Shown piece after piece: positions 1 to 9,246 of a stretch of 64,000 nt of DNA. The position numbers and the translations under genes were made by a program. Position 1 is the first letter of the stretch. Each line of letters opens with the position of its first letter. Source of the DNA: an uncultured Prevotellaceae bacterium. Its GTDB lineage: Bacteria > Bacteroidota > Bacteroidia > Bacteroidales > Bacteroidaceae. A model generated the notes under the pieces. That model searched no databases. It saw only the letters and a program-made list of their open reading frames with translations, and was not told the DNA's origin. The stretch covers positions 124,001 through 188,000 of the forward strand of contig CAMKSE010000005.1 in assembly GCA_946415365.1 (NCBI GenBank), in the 5' to 3' direction.

Positions 1-444
1 GTAGGTCGTTGCGGAGAGCACGAGGTCCTTCTCGAACATCATCGTCTCGCTGGTGTGCCTGTTGACGTACGAGGCCTTCACCCTGAGCACCACACTGTTG
101 CCTGGCTCGACGTTCGCCTGCACGATCAGGTCCTTCCCGGTGAGGTAGTAGTTGTCGACAATGTCCCTCGACGTGATCTCCGTCTCGGTGACCGTGCCGC
201 CTGAGGATGTCACGAGATACCACCTGACCACGAGCATCTGCGTCTGGTCGGTGGTCACGTTGTCCATGTTCGGGTCCGTCACCAGCAGGGTGGGGCACAG
301 TGCCATCGGGCATATCGTGCGGTCTACGGTGAACTCGCCGGAGAAGGTGTTCTTCCTCTGCGTCAGTCCCCCGCCGAGCATCTGCACGTCGAAAGTAGTG
401 TTCAGTGCGTCATAGATGATGATCGCTTCGTTTGTCTGTATCAT
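1..444 (-). CDS. Phage structural-module protein, 3' part missing
   Basis: An open frame starts with ATG at 444 and reads without a stop for 148 codons to the window edge. It lies 16 bp downstream of the preceding tail-module gene and is in the same direction, so it is probably the next gene of the late operon. The visible part is rich in Thr, Val and beta-strand-like alternation, as is common in tail or receptor proteins. I do not recognise the family. Its full length and function cannot be judged from this fragment. Confidence 0.7.
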   Translation of the reverse strand, partial: MIQTNEAIIIYDALNTTFDVQMLGGGLTQRKNTFSGEFTVDRTICPMALCPTLLVTDPNMDNVTTDQTQMLVVRWYLVTSSGGTVTETEITSRDIVDNYYLTGKDLIVQANVEPGNSVVLRVKASYVNRHTSETMMFEKDLVLSATTY

Positions 445-460
445 TTTATTCCTGTTTATG

Positions 461-2350
461 TCAGTGGATCGTTATTGTTGCGGACGACGGCGACACGGTT
501 CCGGAGTCCACCGTGCAGGTGAACTGCACCTCCCTCTCCGTCCAGAAGTTGGAAGGCAGGTCGCTCTCCGTGACGGCTATCTGCTTGACATGCCTGCCGT
601 GGTAGGTATTCCACGACTCATCGGCGGCATCCAGCGCTGCGTCACCCTCGGCCCCCTTTGTCTGCCGTGTCCATGTCACCCAGTTTGCCGGCACGCGGTC
701 CGACACGTCGGCCGCCCCGGCCGTCAGTACCATGGAGAGCGTGGTGCCTACGCTTCCGTTTCTGAAGTCGCTCCTCCGGAGGAACTGCCTTGTGATGCCG
801 ATCTTCAGCGTCAGCGTCCCCGTGGTCAGCATGAGCCACTGCGGGCTCGATACCCACGGCTCGGCGGAAGCACCTTCCGCACGGCACTCCCACAGGGTAC
901 CGAAGCGCCACACACGGCTTGTCTCCAGGTCGAGGTGCCATTCCACGCGGATCTTCCCCAGCAGCTCGTTGTCCGTCAGGCTTGCCCATGCGGGCGAGAG
1001 GCGGCATGTGAGCCATGTGTTGCGTGACACGCCCTCATAGTGGTACGGCTCGCTGATCTGCTGGCCGCTGGTGAACACGCCGCCGGAGCCTACCATCAGC
1101 TGGTCGGCGGCACTGAGCGTGCCGTCAGGGGTATAGGTCCCCGAGGGGCCTGTATACTCCGCTGTCGGCGACTGCGACCACTCCCCTCTGTCTTCCTTGA
1201 TGATACGTGAGGGATAGAATATGTGGTGGCTGTTCTCGTAGAATATCGTGTTGATATAGAGCGACGGCATCTCCGGATCCCTCGTGGAAGGCAGGTTGGC
1301 CAGGTTGGGCAGTATGCCGAGGATGAGTGCGTAGTTGTCGTCGCGGATGATGGGCTGGTCCACCCTCCAGTGGTATGACAGGCGCTGGTCCGTCGTGGAG
1401 AGCACCCACGACTGCTGGCGCTGTCTCTGCAGGTTCCTGATGTTGGCGTCAGGCGACGTGGCGGTGTTGCCGTGGCGCGTCACGTCGATGCTGCAGTCAT
1501 AGCCCGTCTCTCCCAGGGCATGGCCGTCCACCAGCGTGCCCATCTCTATCTCGAGGGCCGCCGACGGCAGGCTGGTGCCCGTGATGGGCGTGCCGCGGAG
1601 CGTGAAGTTCAGACCTCCGGGCACTATCGGGTCGCCGCCCACCTCCTGGCTCTGGTAGAGCGACACCGTCAGGGTGTTCTCTGCCTGGTCCACGCTGTCT
1701 ACGACCATCCACACGGTATAGTAGCTGCCGTGCTTGGTGGCGGTATGGCCTGTCGGCACGCTGCCGGGTGCCAGCAGGTCGTTGATCTTCGCATACAGGA
1801 TATCACCCTCGTAGAAGGGTGTGATGTCGTTGTCGTGGCGCTTGTGCATGTGGAGTACCAGACGGCCGTCGTTGGTATAGTCCACGTGCTCTATCTCTCC
1901 GCCCTCGGTGAAGGAGTAGTCCGACTCCATCAGCTGCAGGCGGTTGATGATGAGCTCCATGATGCGCATGAAGCCGCGCACCTCCAGCCCGTCGGTCTGT
2001 ATCAGTCCCGTCAGGGCGTCCAAGTAGATGCCCCTGCCGTCGGTGAACCCGCTGCGGGCATCCTTGCTGGAGAGGAAGGAGTCGAAGACGATGGAGAGCA
2101 CCTGTGCCGCTCCGTCCCTCCCTATGCCGTAGGTGCCGTCGCCGACGAGCAGCCCCTTCAGGAAGGTGATCACCCCGTTGGCGGCATCGTCGGCGACCTT
2201 CGACAGGTACTTGTCATCGAGATTGAGACCGGCGAGCATGTCGAGAAGGGCAAGGAAGGCGTTGCCTATCCTTACCGCCGTGTTCGCTGCCGTCCGCCTT
2301 TCGTCGCGGATGCCCTCGAACATTGATCTCAGCACATTCAAATCCGACAT
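461..2350 (-). CDS. Phage tail-module structural protein, putative
   Basis: A 629-residue protein without signal peptide or membrane segments. The N-terminal 150 residues are helical and include the phrases DGRGIYLDALTG and GFMRIMELIINRLQ. The remainder is Thr/Ser/Gly-rich and beta-like, which suggests a tail, baseplate or adsorption component. It is the first large gene after the connector genes in the leftward operon and precedes another structural-type gene. No catalytic motif was seen. The assignment rests on position and composition. Confidence 0.6.
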   Translation of the reverse strand: MSDLNVLRSMFEGIRDERRTAANTAVRIGNAFLALLDMLAGLNLDDKYLSKVADDAANGVITFLKGLLVGDGTYGIGRDGAAQVLSIVFDSFLSSKDARSGFTDGRGIYLDALTGLIQTDGLEVRGFMRIMELIINRLQLMESDYSFTEGGEIEHVDYTNDGRLVLHMHKRHDNDITPFYEGDILYAKINDLLAPGSVPTGHTATKHGSYYTVWMVVDSVDQAENTLTVSLYQSQEVGGDPIVPGGLNFTLRGTPITGTSLPSAALEIEMGTLVDGHALGETGYDCSIDVTRHGNTATSPDANIRNLQRQRQQSWVLSTTDQRLSYHWRVDQPIIRDDNYALILGILPNLANLPSTRDPEMPSLYINTIFYENSHHIFYPSRIIKEDRGEWSQSPTAEYTGPSGTYTPDGTLSAADQLMVGSGGVFTSGQQISEPYHYEGVSRNTWLTCRLSPAWASLTDNELLGKIRVEWHLDLETSRVWRFGTLWECRAEGASAEPWVSSPQWLMLTTGTLTLKIGITRQFLRRSDFRNGSVGTTLSMVLTAGAADVSDRVPANWVTWTRQTKGAEGDAALDAADESWNTYHGRHVKQIAVTESDLPSNFWTEREVQFTCTVDSGTVSPSSATITIH

Positions 2351-2401
2351 CTCGTATATTTTTCTGCGAAGTTATTCATTTTCGAACGGGAATAAAAATA
2401 C

Positions 2402-3037
2402 CTAGAATCTGTTGGAGCGGATGGACCCGCTGAACAGTTCGTCGAGGAACGAGGCGGTCAGTCCCTGGTAGGCCTTGCCGTAGAACTCGGCCTCGGTGAG
2501 GTTCAGGCGCCGGATGGAGTAGTAGTACTTCTTGAAGAACCAGTCGCGCGGTATGCGCTTCTCTCCGGAGGTGAGGGCGGCTTCCTTTCCCTTGTTGGGG
2601 CCGCGCTTCACGGTCACGTGCTCGAACTTCGGGCTCTTCATGTGTTCCTCCGACAGTCCCGCACCCACCTGGCGCGACTCATAGGCATGCTTGCCCTCGC
2701 GGTAGCGGTCGCCCATGAAGAGCAGGTCGCCGGGGTTGCCGTGCTCAAACCCCTTGCCGACACCTGCGGCCACAAAGAGGCCGTACTGCAGGAACTGGTG
2801 CTCGATGGTGGTCACCTGTCCCGTGGAGACGAGTTCCTGGAGTGAACCCTGCAGGGCGCCCGTGTCGGTGATGTTCAGCTGCTGGATCTTCTCTTTCCAG
2901 ATATCGACCATCATCCTTGACCAGTCGCGCTCGTAGCGCTCCAGCTCCAGCCGGTCATAGCGGAACCCGCTGCCGCTGCTGCGACCGTGCTTCCAGCGTT
3001 CTGCCCGCTCTACGGCGAGGTTCTTCATCAGTCCCAT
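2402..3037 (-). CDS. Phage head-tail joining or tail-completion protein, putative
   Basis: A 211-residue basic protein whose start overlaps the preceding stop by one base. Residues 45-70 hold a long helix followed by NITDTGALQGSL, which resembles the helix then TGxLxxS pattern of HK97 gp10-like tail-completion proteins. That likeness is by eye only. Position after the portal group and before the large tail gene supports a connector role. Function unproven. Confidence 0.5.
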   Translation of the reverse strand: MGLMKNLAVERAERWKHGRSSGSGFRYDRLELERYERDWSRMMVDIWKEKIQQLNITDTGALQGSLQELVSTGQVTTIEHQFLQYGLFVAAGVGKGFEHGNPGDLLFMGDRYREGKHAYESRQVGAGLSEEHMKSPKFEHVTVKRGPNKGKEAALTSGEKRIPRDWFFKKYYYSIRRLNLTEAEFYGKAYQGLTASFLDELFSGSIRSNRF

Positions 3038-3564
3038 CAGTCACCCTCCTCTTCCGTTATCCACTCGCTCTTCAGCTGCTGCTCATCCTCATACTCCATC
3101 GATAAAGGCTCATCGTTGTTTACCATGAAATAGAGCCCCGTGACACCGTTCATGGTGTAGCGGCCGAACTCCTTGGAGTAGATCTTCTCGACATTGAGGA
3201 AGGTGATATCGTCATCCTCGTTCTCACGCCGGGCCCTGTCCCAGATCATACGCCTGGTGAACTGATGGAAGATCTCCCTGCAGAGGTTCAGCTTGTCCTC
3301 GCGGTCTTTCATATCATCCCATTTGTAGGATGCCAGTATGAAGACCGTATAGACGCGGCGCTTGAAGTACGAGACACCTTCCGAATACAGGTTCTCGGCG
3401 GTGGTGTCATCGATCATCACGAAGTTGGCCGTCTTCTGGTACTGCTGCATCACACCCTCGATGCTGTCGGGGCCGGAGCAGAAGACAGGCTTGAAACCTT
3501 TCTCCACGCAGAGACTGTTCTTCTTGGCCAGCGTCTCAAAGTATTTAAGTGCGTCGAATATCAT
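3037..3564 (-). CDS. Phage connector-region hypothetical protein
   Basis: A 175-residue acidic protein with no recognised domain. It overlaps the upstream gene by 4 bp and touches the downstream one, so it is translationally coupled inside the connector operon. Size, position and mixed alpha/beta composition would suit a tail terminator or head-completion protein, but nothing in the sequence proves this. Confidence 0.5.
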   Translation of the reverse strand: MIFDALKYFETLAKKNSLCVEKGFKPVFCSGPDSIEGVMQQYQKTANFVMIDDTTAENLYSEGVSYFKRRVYTVFILASYKWDDMKDREDKLNLCREIFHQFTRRMIWDRARRENEDDDITFLNVEKIYSKEFGRYTMNGVTGLYFMVNNDEPLSMEYEDEQQLKSEWITEEEGD

Positions 3565-4388
3565 TTCTTATCGTATTTCTCGTGAAACTCCTTGGCCTCG
3601 CGGGCCTTCTCATTCAGCTCCGTCAGCGCACGCCAGCAGGGCAGTGCCCTGATGGTCTCCTCCTTGGTGATATCACCCTCGGTGAGTGCGCGGACCTGTG
3701 CGTCCATGGCGCCCATCAGGTCTATGTCCATCTCCTCGATATCTGCATCTACGCGACGGAAGAAGTACGGCCAGCGCTCAGCGAAGACGCTTTTTACATG
3801 GGCAAACCAGCGCAGCGTGCCCATCTGCTCGGCAGGAGAGAGCGACAGTCGCCTGGGATGCCTGCCGTTACGCTTCACATAGAGGAAACAAGCCAGCTTG
3901 TCGATCATCTCCGGCTTGCCGCTGCTGACGGCCAGCTGGTAGTACTGCTCGGCCATGAGGTAGTCGCCGAAGGGGTAGTGGTCCAGGATATCGTCGACCG
4001 CCCGACAGCCTTGAATGCGCTCCAGCCGCACATCCATGCCGTCGAACGGGTCGATGAAGTCGAACTGTCTGATCATGCTCTCCACCTGCCAGGCCTCCAG
4101 CGTGAACCACTTGCGGGGCTTCCACCACGCAGGGCGGAACCAGCAGCTGTAGGCCAGCGGCTGATCGTGTGTCACGCGCTGCGTATAGCCATGGATATGG
4201 AAGCCGGCGAAGCGCACGAGCATGTACGTCTTCACGCGTTCCATGCTCTCCCACATCGACAGCAGCATCAGCACATAGCGCAGCTGCAGCTGTGTCATCT
4301 TCTGCCACGACGTGGGCGCATAGAAGTCTATGCTGCCATCAGCCAAAAACGTAGGCCGGTGCGTCCTGAGTGTTCTGAAAATTCTCAT
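3561..4388 (-). CDS. Phage hypothetical protein of connector operon
   Basis: 275 residues, rich in Trp, Phe and Arg, with no signal peptide or clear membrane helix. It overlaps both neighbours (about 50 bp with the upstream gene and 4 bp with the downstream one), so it is translated as part of the portal-to-tail block. I do not recognise the family. The aromatic-rich centre (positions 80-110) is distinctive and could be used for a profile search. Confidence 0.55.
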   Translation of the reverse strand: MRIFRTLRTHRPTFLADGSIDFYAPTSWQKMTQLQLRYVLMLLSMWESMERVKTYMLVRFAGFHIHGYTQRVTHDQPLAYSCWFRPAWWKPRKWFTLEAWQVESMIRQFDFIDPFDGMDVRLERIQGCRAVDDILDHYPFGDYLMAEQYYQLAVSSGKPEMIDKLACFLYVKRNGRHPRRLSLSPAEQMGTLRWFAHVKSVFAERWPYFFRRVDADIEEMDIDLMGAMDAQVRALTEGDITKEETIRALPCWRALTELNEKAREAKEFHEKYDKK

Positions 4389-5166
4389 GATGGTTTACTG
4401 GGTATCCGAATTGTCCGTATATCTCATATTTCTCCAGGTCTGCGTCGAGCGTGCTCAGCAGGCGGCGCATCTTCAGCCTGACGGCCTCCTGGTCGCCGGC
4501 GATCCAGAGGTTGATGATGTGGCGGCACTGGAAGATGACGGGGCGGTCATCGGCGGTCACGGTGTCACAGCGTACGGCCGTCAGCAGGTGGTCCATATAC
4601 TGGTTGCTCAGCTTCAGGCGCAGGGCTTCGTCGGCCTCGCCGATCAGCCGCTGTGCTGCCTGCCAGTCCAGATGCGACGCCGCTGGCCCCTGCATCTTCT
4701 GCAGCAGCCGGAAGTCGTAGAAGAGGGTATCGATATTCTCCTCTGCCTGACGGCTCAGCCCCCAGTCGCTGCCCAGCTTGCACAGCTCCGACAGCAGCCG
4801 TCCGTGAGTCCGCAGCGCACTGTCGCGCAGATGGCCTATCAGGGCATCGACGCGCTGCTTCGAGGCAGGCGCCATCTGGTTGGTAGAGACCACGCCGAAG
4901 CCGGTAGGCGTCAGTACCAGGTCGAGCTGCCGGAACACGTCGAGGAAGGCACGGAAGGCCACCCACTCCTTGACAATCGCCGTCAGGACCTCATGATGGG
5001 CGTCCTCGGCGGCTGACGTTCCCCAGTTACCGAGAACGTCAGCCTTGCATTCATCATATGCCGCATTGAAGTGCGGCTCAACCTTCTCATAGACCTCCAC
5101 AGTAGCGGAGGTCGCCACCGACAGTATTTTCTCAAATTCAGTCTTTGTTATCTCCATTGCCTTCAT
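4339..5166 (-). CDS. Phage hypothetical protein, connector type (DUF6712-like?)
   Basis: A 275-residue mostly helical protein next to the portal gene, overlapping it by 29 bp. Bacteroidales phages often carry a helical protein of this size beside the portal (the DUF6712 group); the likeness is of size, position and composition, and I could not confirm it. The extensive overlap with both neighbours indicates tight co-translation. Confidence 0.5.
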   Translation of the reverse strand: MKAMEITKTEFEKILSVATSATVEVYEKVEPHFNAAYDECKADVLGNWGTSAAEDAHHEVLTAIVKEWVAFRAFLDVFRQLDLVLTPTGFGVVSTNQMAPASKQRVDALIGHLRDSALRTHGRLLSELCKLGSDWGLSRQAEENIDTLFYDFRLLQKMQGPAASHLDWQAAQRLIGEADEALRLKLSNQYMDHLLTAVRCDTVTADDRPVIFQCRHIINLWIAGDQEAVRLKMRRLLSTLDADLEKYEIYGQFGYPVNHHENFQNTQDAPAYVFG

Positions 5167-6586
5167 TATTGTTGGTTACTTCCTTTGCATCCGTATTCTC
5201 ATCGAGGGTGGTGAGCATCAGCATGGGCACGTCGACGGTCACGTTCTCGCTCCAGCCGTTATAGTGGAGGATGACATGGTAGGGCTTCATCATCACGTCG
5301 TGGAACGGCTTTTCCATCGTCTGCTTCATGGTGAACAGCTCGCGCTTGTCAGAGCCTGAGTTGTTCATCTGGCTCTTGCCCGGTGTGGCGCCGATCAGGT
5401 TGGGGTGCACGCCGAAGCCGAAGCAGAGCGTGTTCGCTGCCTCCTGCATGTCGTCGGCCCAGTCGCCGCCCTCCTTCTTTCCCTGGTTCAGGTTGATGAC
5501 ACGAACCATGGAGTGCTCCTTGCCTGTAGGATCCACGTAGTAGCCGCTGATCAGCGCCTTGCCGGCATTTTTCGGACCGCAGACGAAGTCGATGATGTTC
5601 TGTTTCTCCTGCTTGATGCGCTCCTTGCGTGCGTCCTCATCGGTGATGCCGTCGTTGTCGCAGACGATATCCCAGTAGTCATCATGCACCTCGATCTGCA
5701 GTCGGGGTGCAGAGGTGTTCTTGATCATGTAGCGCTTGCCGAGGCCGATGAGCTCGTAGATGTCGAACCACGAGTCGCGGAAGACGGAAAAGTAGTAGGG
5801 TCTGGAGTAGAGCTGCCTGCCCGGTGTCGGCATGCGACACACAATGGCAAACTCACAGTCCTTGCCGTCCTTTGGTACCGGACGGTTCAGGCCCGTTGCG
5901 GGATCGGGCTCCTTGCCCATGCGCACCAGCAGGTCGCCCAATGGGTCGTAGAAGTCCAGCAGCGGAACGGGCTGCACCTTGAAGGTATTGAAACTCTTCT
6001 TTCGCCAGTCGCCATAGAGTATCCAGTCGAAGCGCTGGTTGCCGCCCTTGCGCGCAAAGCGGCAGTAGCAGGCCTCCATGTGGCGCACCTTCACGATCCT
6101 GGAGTGGTCGCGCGACAGTATGATGCGGGTCACCGTCAGGAAGAAGTACTTCATGTCGGTGGCCTGCTCCAGGAACAGCTCGTGCAGCGAGTTCCTGAGG
6201 CAGAAGTTCCTGATCTCCTTCATCTGCGTGTCCTTGCGTGTGTCACGGTCGATGAAGCGCACGCCCTGACCGTAGCACGCCTGCACGTTGAACAGCTGGC
6301 ACTGCGAGGTCACCATGTTCTTACCCAGGCACTCCATCACCTCCCATGGCAGCTGGTCGTCGCCGCCGTATGGGACGTAGTCGTATCTCACGCCACCTAT
6401 CTCGATGGGAGTCAGCTGTAGGTCATCGTCGAAGTCGTCGACCACCAGATGACTGTCGCGGTAGCCCTCAGCAGGACTGCCTGCGTCCGCGCCGCTCACG
6501 TTCATGATGGCGCTGCCGACGGCATAGCGTGTCAGGTTACCGGAGTGCCCGATAGGCACAAGTTCCTTTTTATCCTCTTCGTTCAT
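5138..6586 (-). CDS. Phage portal protein
   Basis: 482 residues. Portals form the dodecameric ring at the capsid vertex through which DNA is packed by the terminase. Support: length, acidic termini, a central region with aromatic-rich strands, and the C-terminal segment with GFGVHPNLIGATPGKSQ followed by NNSGSDKRELF, which matches the conserved turn (pN.lg then Ns..k.e.f) seen in portal families. It heads the connector operon and is followed by overlapping small genes. It is separated from the terminase by 7.9 kb of other genes, which is unusual. The family assignment is fairly secure. Confidence 0.8.
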   Translation of the reverse strand: MNEEDKKELVPIGHSGNLTRYAVGSAIMNVSGADAGSPAEGYRDSHLVVDDFDDDLQLTPIEIGGVRYDYVPYGGDDQLPWEVMECLGKNMVTSQCQLFNVQACYGQGVRFIDRDTRKDTQMKEIRNFCLRNSLHELFLEQATDMKYFFLTVTRIILSRDHSRIVKVRHMEACYCRFARKGGNQRFDWILYGDWRKKSFNTFKVQPVPLLDFYDPLGDLLVRMGKEPDPATGLNRPVPKDGKDCEFAIVCRMPTPGRQLYSRPYYFSVFRDSWFDIYELIGLGKRYMIKNTSAPRLQIEVHDDYWDIVCDNDGITDEDARKERIKQEKQNIIDFVCGPKNAGKALISGYYVDPTGKEHSMVRVINLNQGKKEGGDWADDMQEAANTLCFGFGVHPNLIGATPGKSQMNNSGSDKRELFTMKQTMEKPFHDVMMKPYHVILHYNGWSENVTVDVPMLMLTTLDENTDAKEVTNNNEGNGDNKD

Positions 6587-6828
6587 AGATATACTGTATG
6601 TCCGTTAAACTCATAGATAAGCACGTCGATGACGGCCCTCACCTCGCCGTTCACGGGGTTCATCAGGCGGTGGATGCCGCCCCGCCAGTGACCCGAGGTG
6701 GGAATCCAGCCGGAGTAGTCCACCTCGTTGCCGTCTTTCTTCCATGCCTTCAGGCTGACCTTCTGGTGGTACTTCGCAGCCAGGTCCAGCTGCTCGAGCA
6801 CGTAATTAATGTGTAACGCTTCTTTCAT
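6583..6828 (-). CDS. Small phage protein upstream of portal
   Basis: 81 residues; its stop overlaps the portal start by 4 bp (ATGA arrangement). Sequence is polar with a VKLKAWKKDG-type basic stretch and a beta-rich C-terminal half. No family recognised. Conserved position directly ahead of a portal suggests a structural or assembly accessory. Confidence 0.6.
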   Translation of the reverse strand: MKEALHINYVLEQLDLAAKYHQKVSLKAWKKDGNEVDYSGWIPTSGHWRGGIHRLMNPVNGEVRAVIDVLIYEFNGHTVYL

Positions 6829-6848
6829 AAAGTTGAGTGCTAATTTAT

Positions 6849-7883
6849 TTAATTGAAGGTATGGTCGAAGGTGTTGTCGAAGATACGTCCGACACGGTTC
6901 ATCTGCAGCACGTTGTGGATGCGCTGCGCATACTGGTACGAGAAGGTGAAGCGCGGCATGTGGTCGTCGTCGCTGCTGCGGTCGCTCTTCGAGTCGGTGA
7001 TCACCACCTCCTTGCCGCCGTCGCTGTCCTGGACGCTGCCGCTGACCACGTTCACCACGTACACCTCATCGGAGCGGAACAGGTCATCGGCCCAGTTGGC
7101 CATCGCCGTGGTGAGGATGCCCGTGTCGGCCTTGAACGTGCGCGTCTCCTCGATGCGGTAGTTCCTGAGCATGCCGCCGATGCGGGCGGAGGAGCGCTTG
7201 TATTCCGGACTCACCTGGTGCGTGCCCGTGCAGTAGATGTACTCCCACACGCCGAAGGAGTTGTAGAACTCCAGCATCGGCGCACAGTCAGGCTGCGAGA
7301 AGTCCATCTCGAACCGCTGGGCGCGGTTGCCGGCCGTCACGGTGTAGGCCACCAGCTGCTTCTGGGCCGTCACGAAGTTGTCGGGGCTCACGTCGATGCA
7401 GGTGTACTGTGTGGTACCGCCCACGACCGCAGGCGTGAAGGCAGACGTGCTGCCGTCGGCATAGACGGCCGTTGCGCTGGCCGTGTCGCTGCCGTAGTAC
7501 CACAGCAGCTCACGGCGTCCGGCAGCCGTTATCTTCGTCCCCATCAGGATGGAGAGGAAGTAGCCGGTGTAGAACTCCTCGGCGCCGATGCCCACGTCCA
7601 CCATCGCGTAGAGCACAGAGAACGTGGCCGTGGTACCGCCCGTCACCGCAATCGTCACGCTGCACACCAGCTGCTTCCTGGCATAGGGCTCCAGCAACTC
7701 GCCGAGGTCGGAGAGCGTGATGATGCCGCCGACAGGCCACAGCGACTCCTGCAGCAGCTGCTCACCGTCACAGCTGACGGTCACCTGCTGCGGCGTGCCG
7801 TCGGTACCGCCGATCGTCACGTCGGGCATCCCCGAGGTGAAGTACTTGCGGCCGTTGAGCGATGAAAGACTGATCGTATCCAT
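6849..7883 (-). CDS. Phage structural protein, putative
   Basis: 344 residues, Thr/Val/Ser-rich and beta-like, no signal peptide. It is the first gene after its own promoter (-7 box TACCTTTG at 7901-7908) and after a terminator, so it starts the portal-tail transcription unit. Composition suggests a virion protein. I do not recognise the family. Confidence 0.6.
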   Translation of the reverse strand: MDTISLSSLNGRKYFTSGMPDVTIGGTDGTPQQVTVSCDGEQLLQESLWPVGGIITLSDLGELLEPYARKQLVCSVTIAVTGGTTATFSVLYAMVDVGIGAEEFYTGYFLSILMGTKITAAGRRELLWYYGSDTASATAVYADGSTSAFTPAVVGGTTQYTCIDVSPDNFVTAQKQLVAYTVTAGNRAQRFEMDFSQPDCAPMLEFYNSFGVWEYIYCTGTHQVSPEYKRSSARIGGMLRNYRIEETRTFKADTGILTTAMANWADDLFRSDEVYVVNVVSGSVQDSDGGKEVVITDSKSDRSSDDDHMPRFTFSYQYAQRIHNVLQMNRVGRIFDNTFDHTFN

Positions 7884-7900
7884 TGCAGTGATTTTTACCG

Positions 7901-7908
7901 CAAAGGTA
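7901..7908 (-). promoter_or_regulatory. Promoter -7 box of portal-tail operon
   Basis: TACCTTTG on the minus strand matches the Bacteroidetes TAnnTTTG consensus and lies 17 bp ahead of the start at 7883, just downstream of a terminator. Confidence 0.7.
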
Positions 7909-7938
7909 CGGACAGGGAAGTCAAATTAAAAATACAAC

Positions 7939-7974
7939 AAAAAACGGCTGCCGCGTCATCACGACGGGACAGCC
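7939..7974 (-). terminator. Intrinsic terminator after the three-gene leader-1 operon
   Basis: On the minus strand GGCTGTC pairs with GGCAGCC (one G-U pair) around a short inner stem, followed by GTTTTTTG. It separates the 8012-8872 genes from the portal unit. Confidence 0.75.
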
Positions 7975-8011
7975 ATCCAAAAAAATGTCCAAAAAGTATT
8001 CCTATATAATG

Positions 8012-8338
8012 TCAAGTAAGAACGGTTACGTCCATGTACCGCCAGATGGCCCACCTGACGGAGCCGTCGGGCATGGTGGTGAAGCCGTAGTCGTGGGAAC
8101 GCATATATCCCGCCACCACATCCTTGCTCACAGACAGCATCGGCTGCAGGTCATCCATGATGTCCTCCGTGGTCTTCGGCTCCTCAGAGGCCTTGCCGAA
8201 GCCGGGATCGTCACCCGGCATGTTCGTGCGGAACGTGAAGTAGGCGTCGAGCACCTCCACCTGGTTCCTCTCCTTCTCATCGATCGACTCCAGCCACTTG
8301 CTGATGCGCTCCTTCATCTTGTCATCCATCTCTTTCAT
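8012..8338 (-). CDS. Small hypothetical phage protein
   Basis: 108 residues, charged and helical in the first half. Its start overlaps the preceding stop by 4 bp. Last of a three-gene unit that begins at the structured leader 8,873-9,292 and ends at the terminator 7,939-7,974. No family recognised. Confidence 0.6.
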   Translation of the reverse strand: MKEMDDKMKERISKWLESIDEKERNQVEVLDAYFTFRTNMPGDDPGFGKASEEPKTTEDIMDDLQPMLSVSKDVVAGYMRSHDYGFTTMPDGSVRWAIWRYMDVTVLT

Positions 8339-8574
8339 ATTCCTTCTGCTTTTCTCATTGCCTTCAGTATCGATATCATATCGCGCTTCAGGGCACGAAG
8401 CGCCTTGAGAGTGTCGAGCACCTTGGCGGGCTCCAGAATGTCATTGTCGATGTATTCATCCTCGACACAGCTGATCAGGTCCACGTTGTTCTCCATCGTG
8501 GCCACGTCGCCGCAGAAGCCGCACAGGGCTTCTGTCAGTTCAGGGGTAAGCGTCATCTTGTTCATACTATCCAC
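8335..8574 (-). CDS. Small acidic phage protein
   Basis: 79 residues, acidic N-terminal half with three Cys (positions about 18, 21 and 37) and a basic C-terminal helix. Overlaps both neighbours (8 bp and 4 bp). Second gene of the leader-1 unit. Function unknown. Confidence 0.6.
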   Translation of the reverse strand: MDSMNKMTLTPELTEALCGFCGDVATMENNVDLISCVEDEYIDNDILEPAKVLDTLKALRALKRDMISILKAMRKAEGI

Positions 8575-8872
8575 CTATCAGGGCTGCGAAAGAGATAAAC
8601 AGGAATCCGGACACTACGGCGACCGTGCCGCAGATGGCATTCAGACGGGAAACACTCTCTCCGGCGACGGCCGAGAAAGTGGTAGATTCAGCGCGGAGCC
8701 ACTCCCCTATGGAAATCTTGCGGGAAGGCTTCGCAACACTTTTTCGAAGGCCTTCCGAAAAGTGTTGGAAGGCTTCGTAAAAAACACCTTCCTGGCACTG
8801 TTTCGCCGTGCCCTGCGTCTCCGGCTGCCGACTGTCGGCAAAGCCATCGAACTGTAGTGTTAACTGTTGCAT
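8567..8872 (-). CDS. Small phage protein with C-terminal membrane segment
   Basis: 101 residues. The last 25 residues (AICGTVAVVSGFLFISFAAL) form one membrane segment; the middle carries an AFQHF...AKPSRK stretch that recurs as a gene-like fragment at 27,984-28,038. Single C-terminal helix and small size could fit a holin-like or membrane-anchored accessory, but this is a guess. First gene after leader 1: its ATG is 4 nt downstream of the RBS-proximal repeat copy. Confidence 0.6.
   Translation of the reverse strand: MQQLTLQFDGFADSRQPETQGTAKQCQEGVFYEAFQHFSEGLRKSVAKPSRKISIGEWLRAESTTFSAVAGESVSRLNAICGTVAVVSGFLFISFAALIGG
8723..8777. repeat. Dispersed repeat copy 1, with internal palindrome
   Basis: Shares anchors GGAAGGCTT and AAAAGTGyTGGAAGGC in the same order and spacing with 27,984-28,038. 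Inside it, CAACACTTTT and AAAAGTGTTG form a 10-bp inverted repeat (8,734-8,767). Confidence 0.55.
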
Positions 8873-8886
8873 ATCGCTCTATATGT

Positions 8887-9024
8887 TTAGCTGTACAGGG
8901 ATACGCCCTGCGCGTTTTGTTTCCTCGAAAAGAGGGGGAGATGCCTGACGCCTTTTAATCCCGTGAACCGCATTGCTGCAGGTTCCATCTCCCCCGTGCG
9001 GAAGAAAGGCATCCCAGGTTCCAT
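8887..9024 (-). CDS. Possible 45-residue leader peptide inside leader 1
   Basis: ATG at 9024, stop TAA at 8,887-8,889 inside the RBS-proximal repeat. The frame overlaps the stable 10-bp stem. Ribosomes on it would reach the switch region, so it could couple translation to the switch. No homology known; it may be chance. Confidence 0.2.
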   Translation of the reverse strand: MEPGMPFFRTGEMEPAAMRFTGLKGVRHLPLFSRKQNAQGVSLYS

Positions 9025-9219
9025 GATTCATCCTTCCGGATGGCAACTCGTTCACTGACGCCTCGCGGCCGTCAGAACCTTTCTCCCTATACGACAGAGA
9101 AAGCGGCAGCCCTCCCTGTCGCTAAACATATAGAGACTTCGTCCGAGGACTTGTATCTACTGGGTGGCCACCGCTATTGGTGTAGTGAGACCTCTGGCAG
9201 GTCTCGGAAGTATGAGCAT

Positions 9220-9246
9220 AAAAATGCCCTGAGTCATGACTCGGGC
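9220..9246 (-). terminator. Terminator-like hairpin within leader 1
   Basis: Minus strand GCCC-GAGTC-AT-GACTC-A-GGGC followed by ATTTTTATG. It lies about 45-70 nt after the predicted start site, so it could yield a short RNA carrying only element A. Confidence 0.5.
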
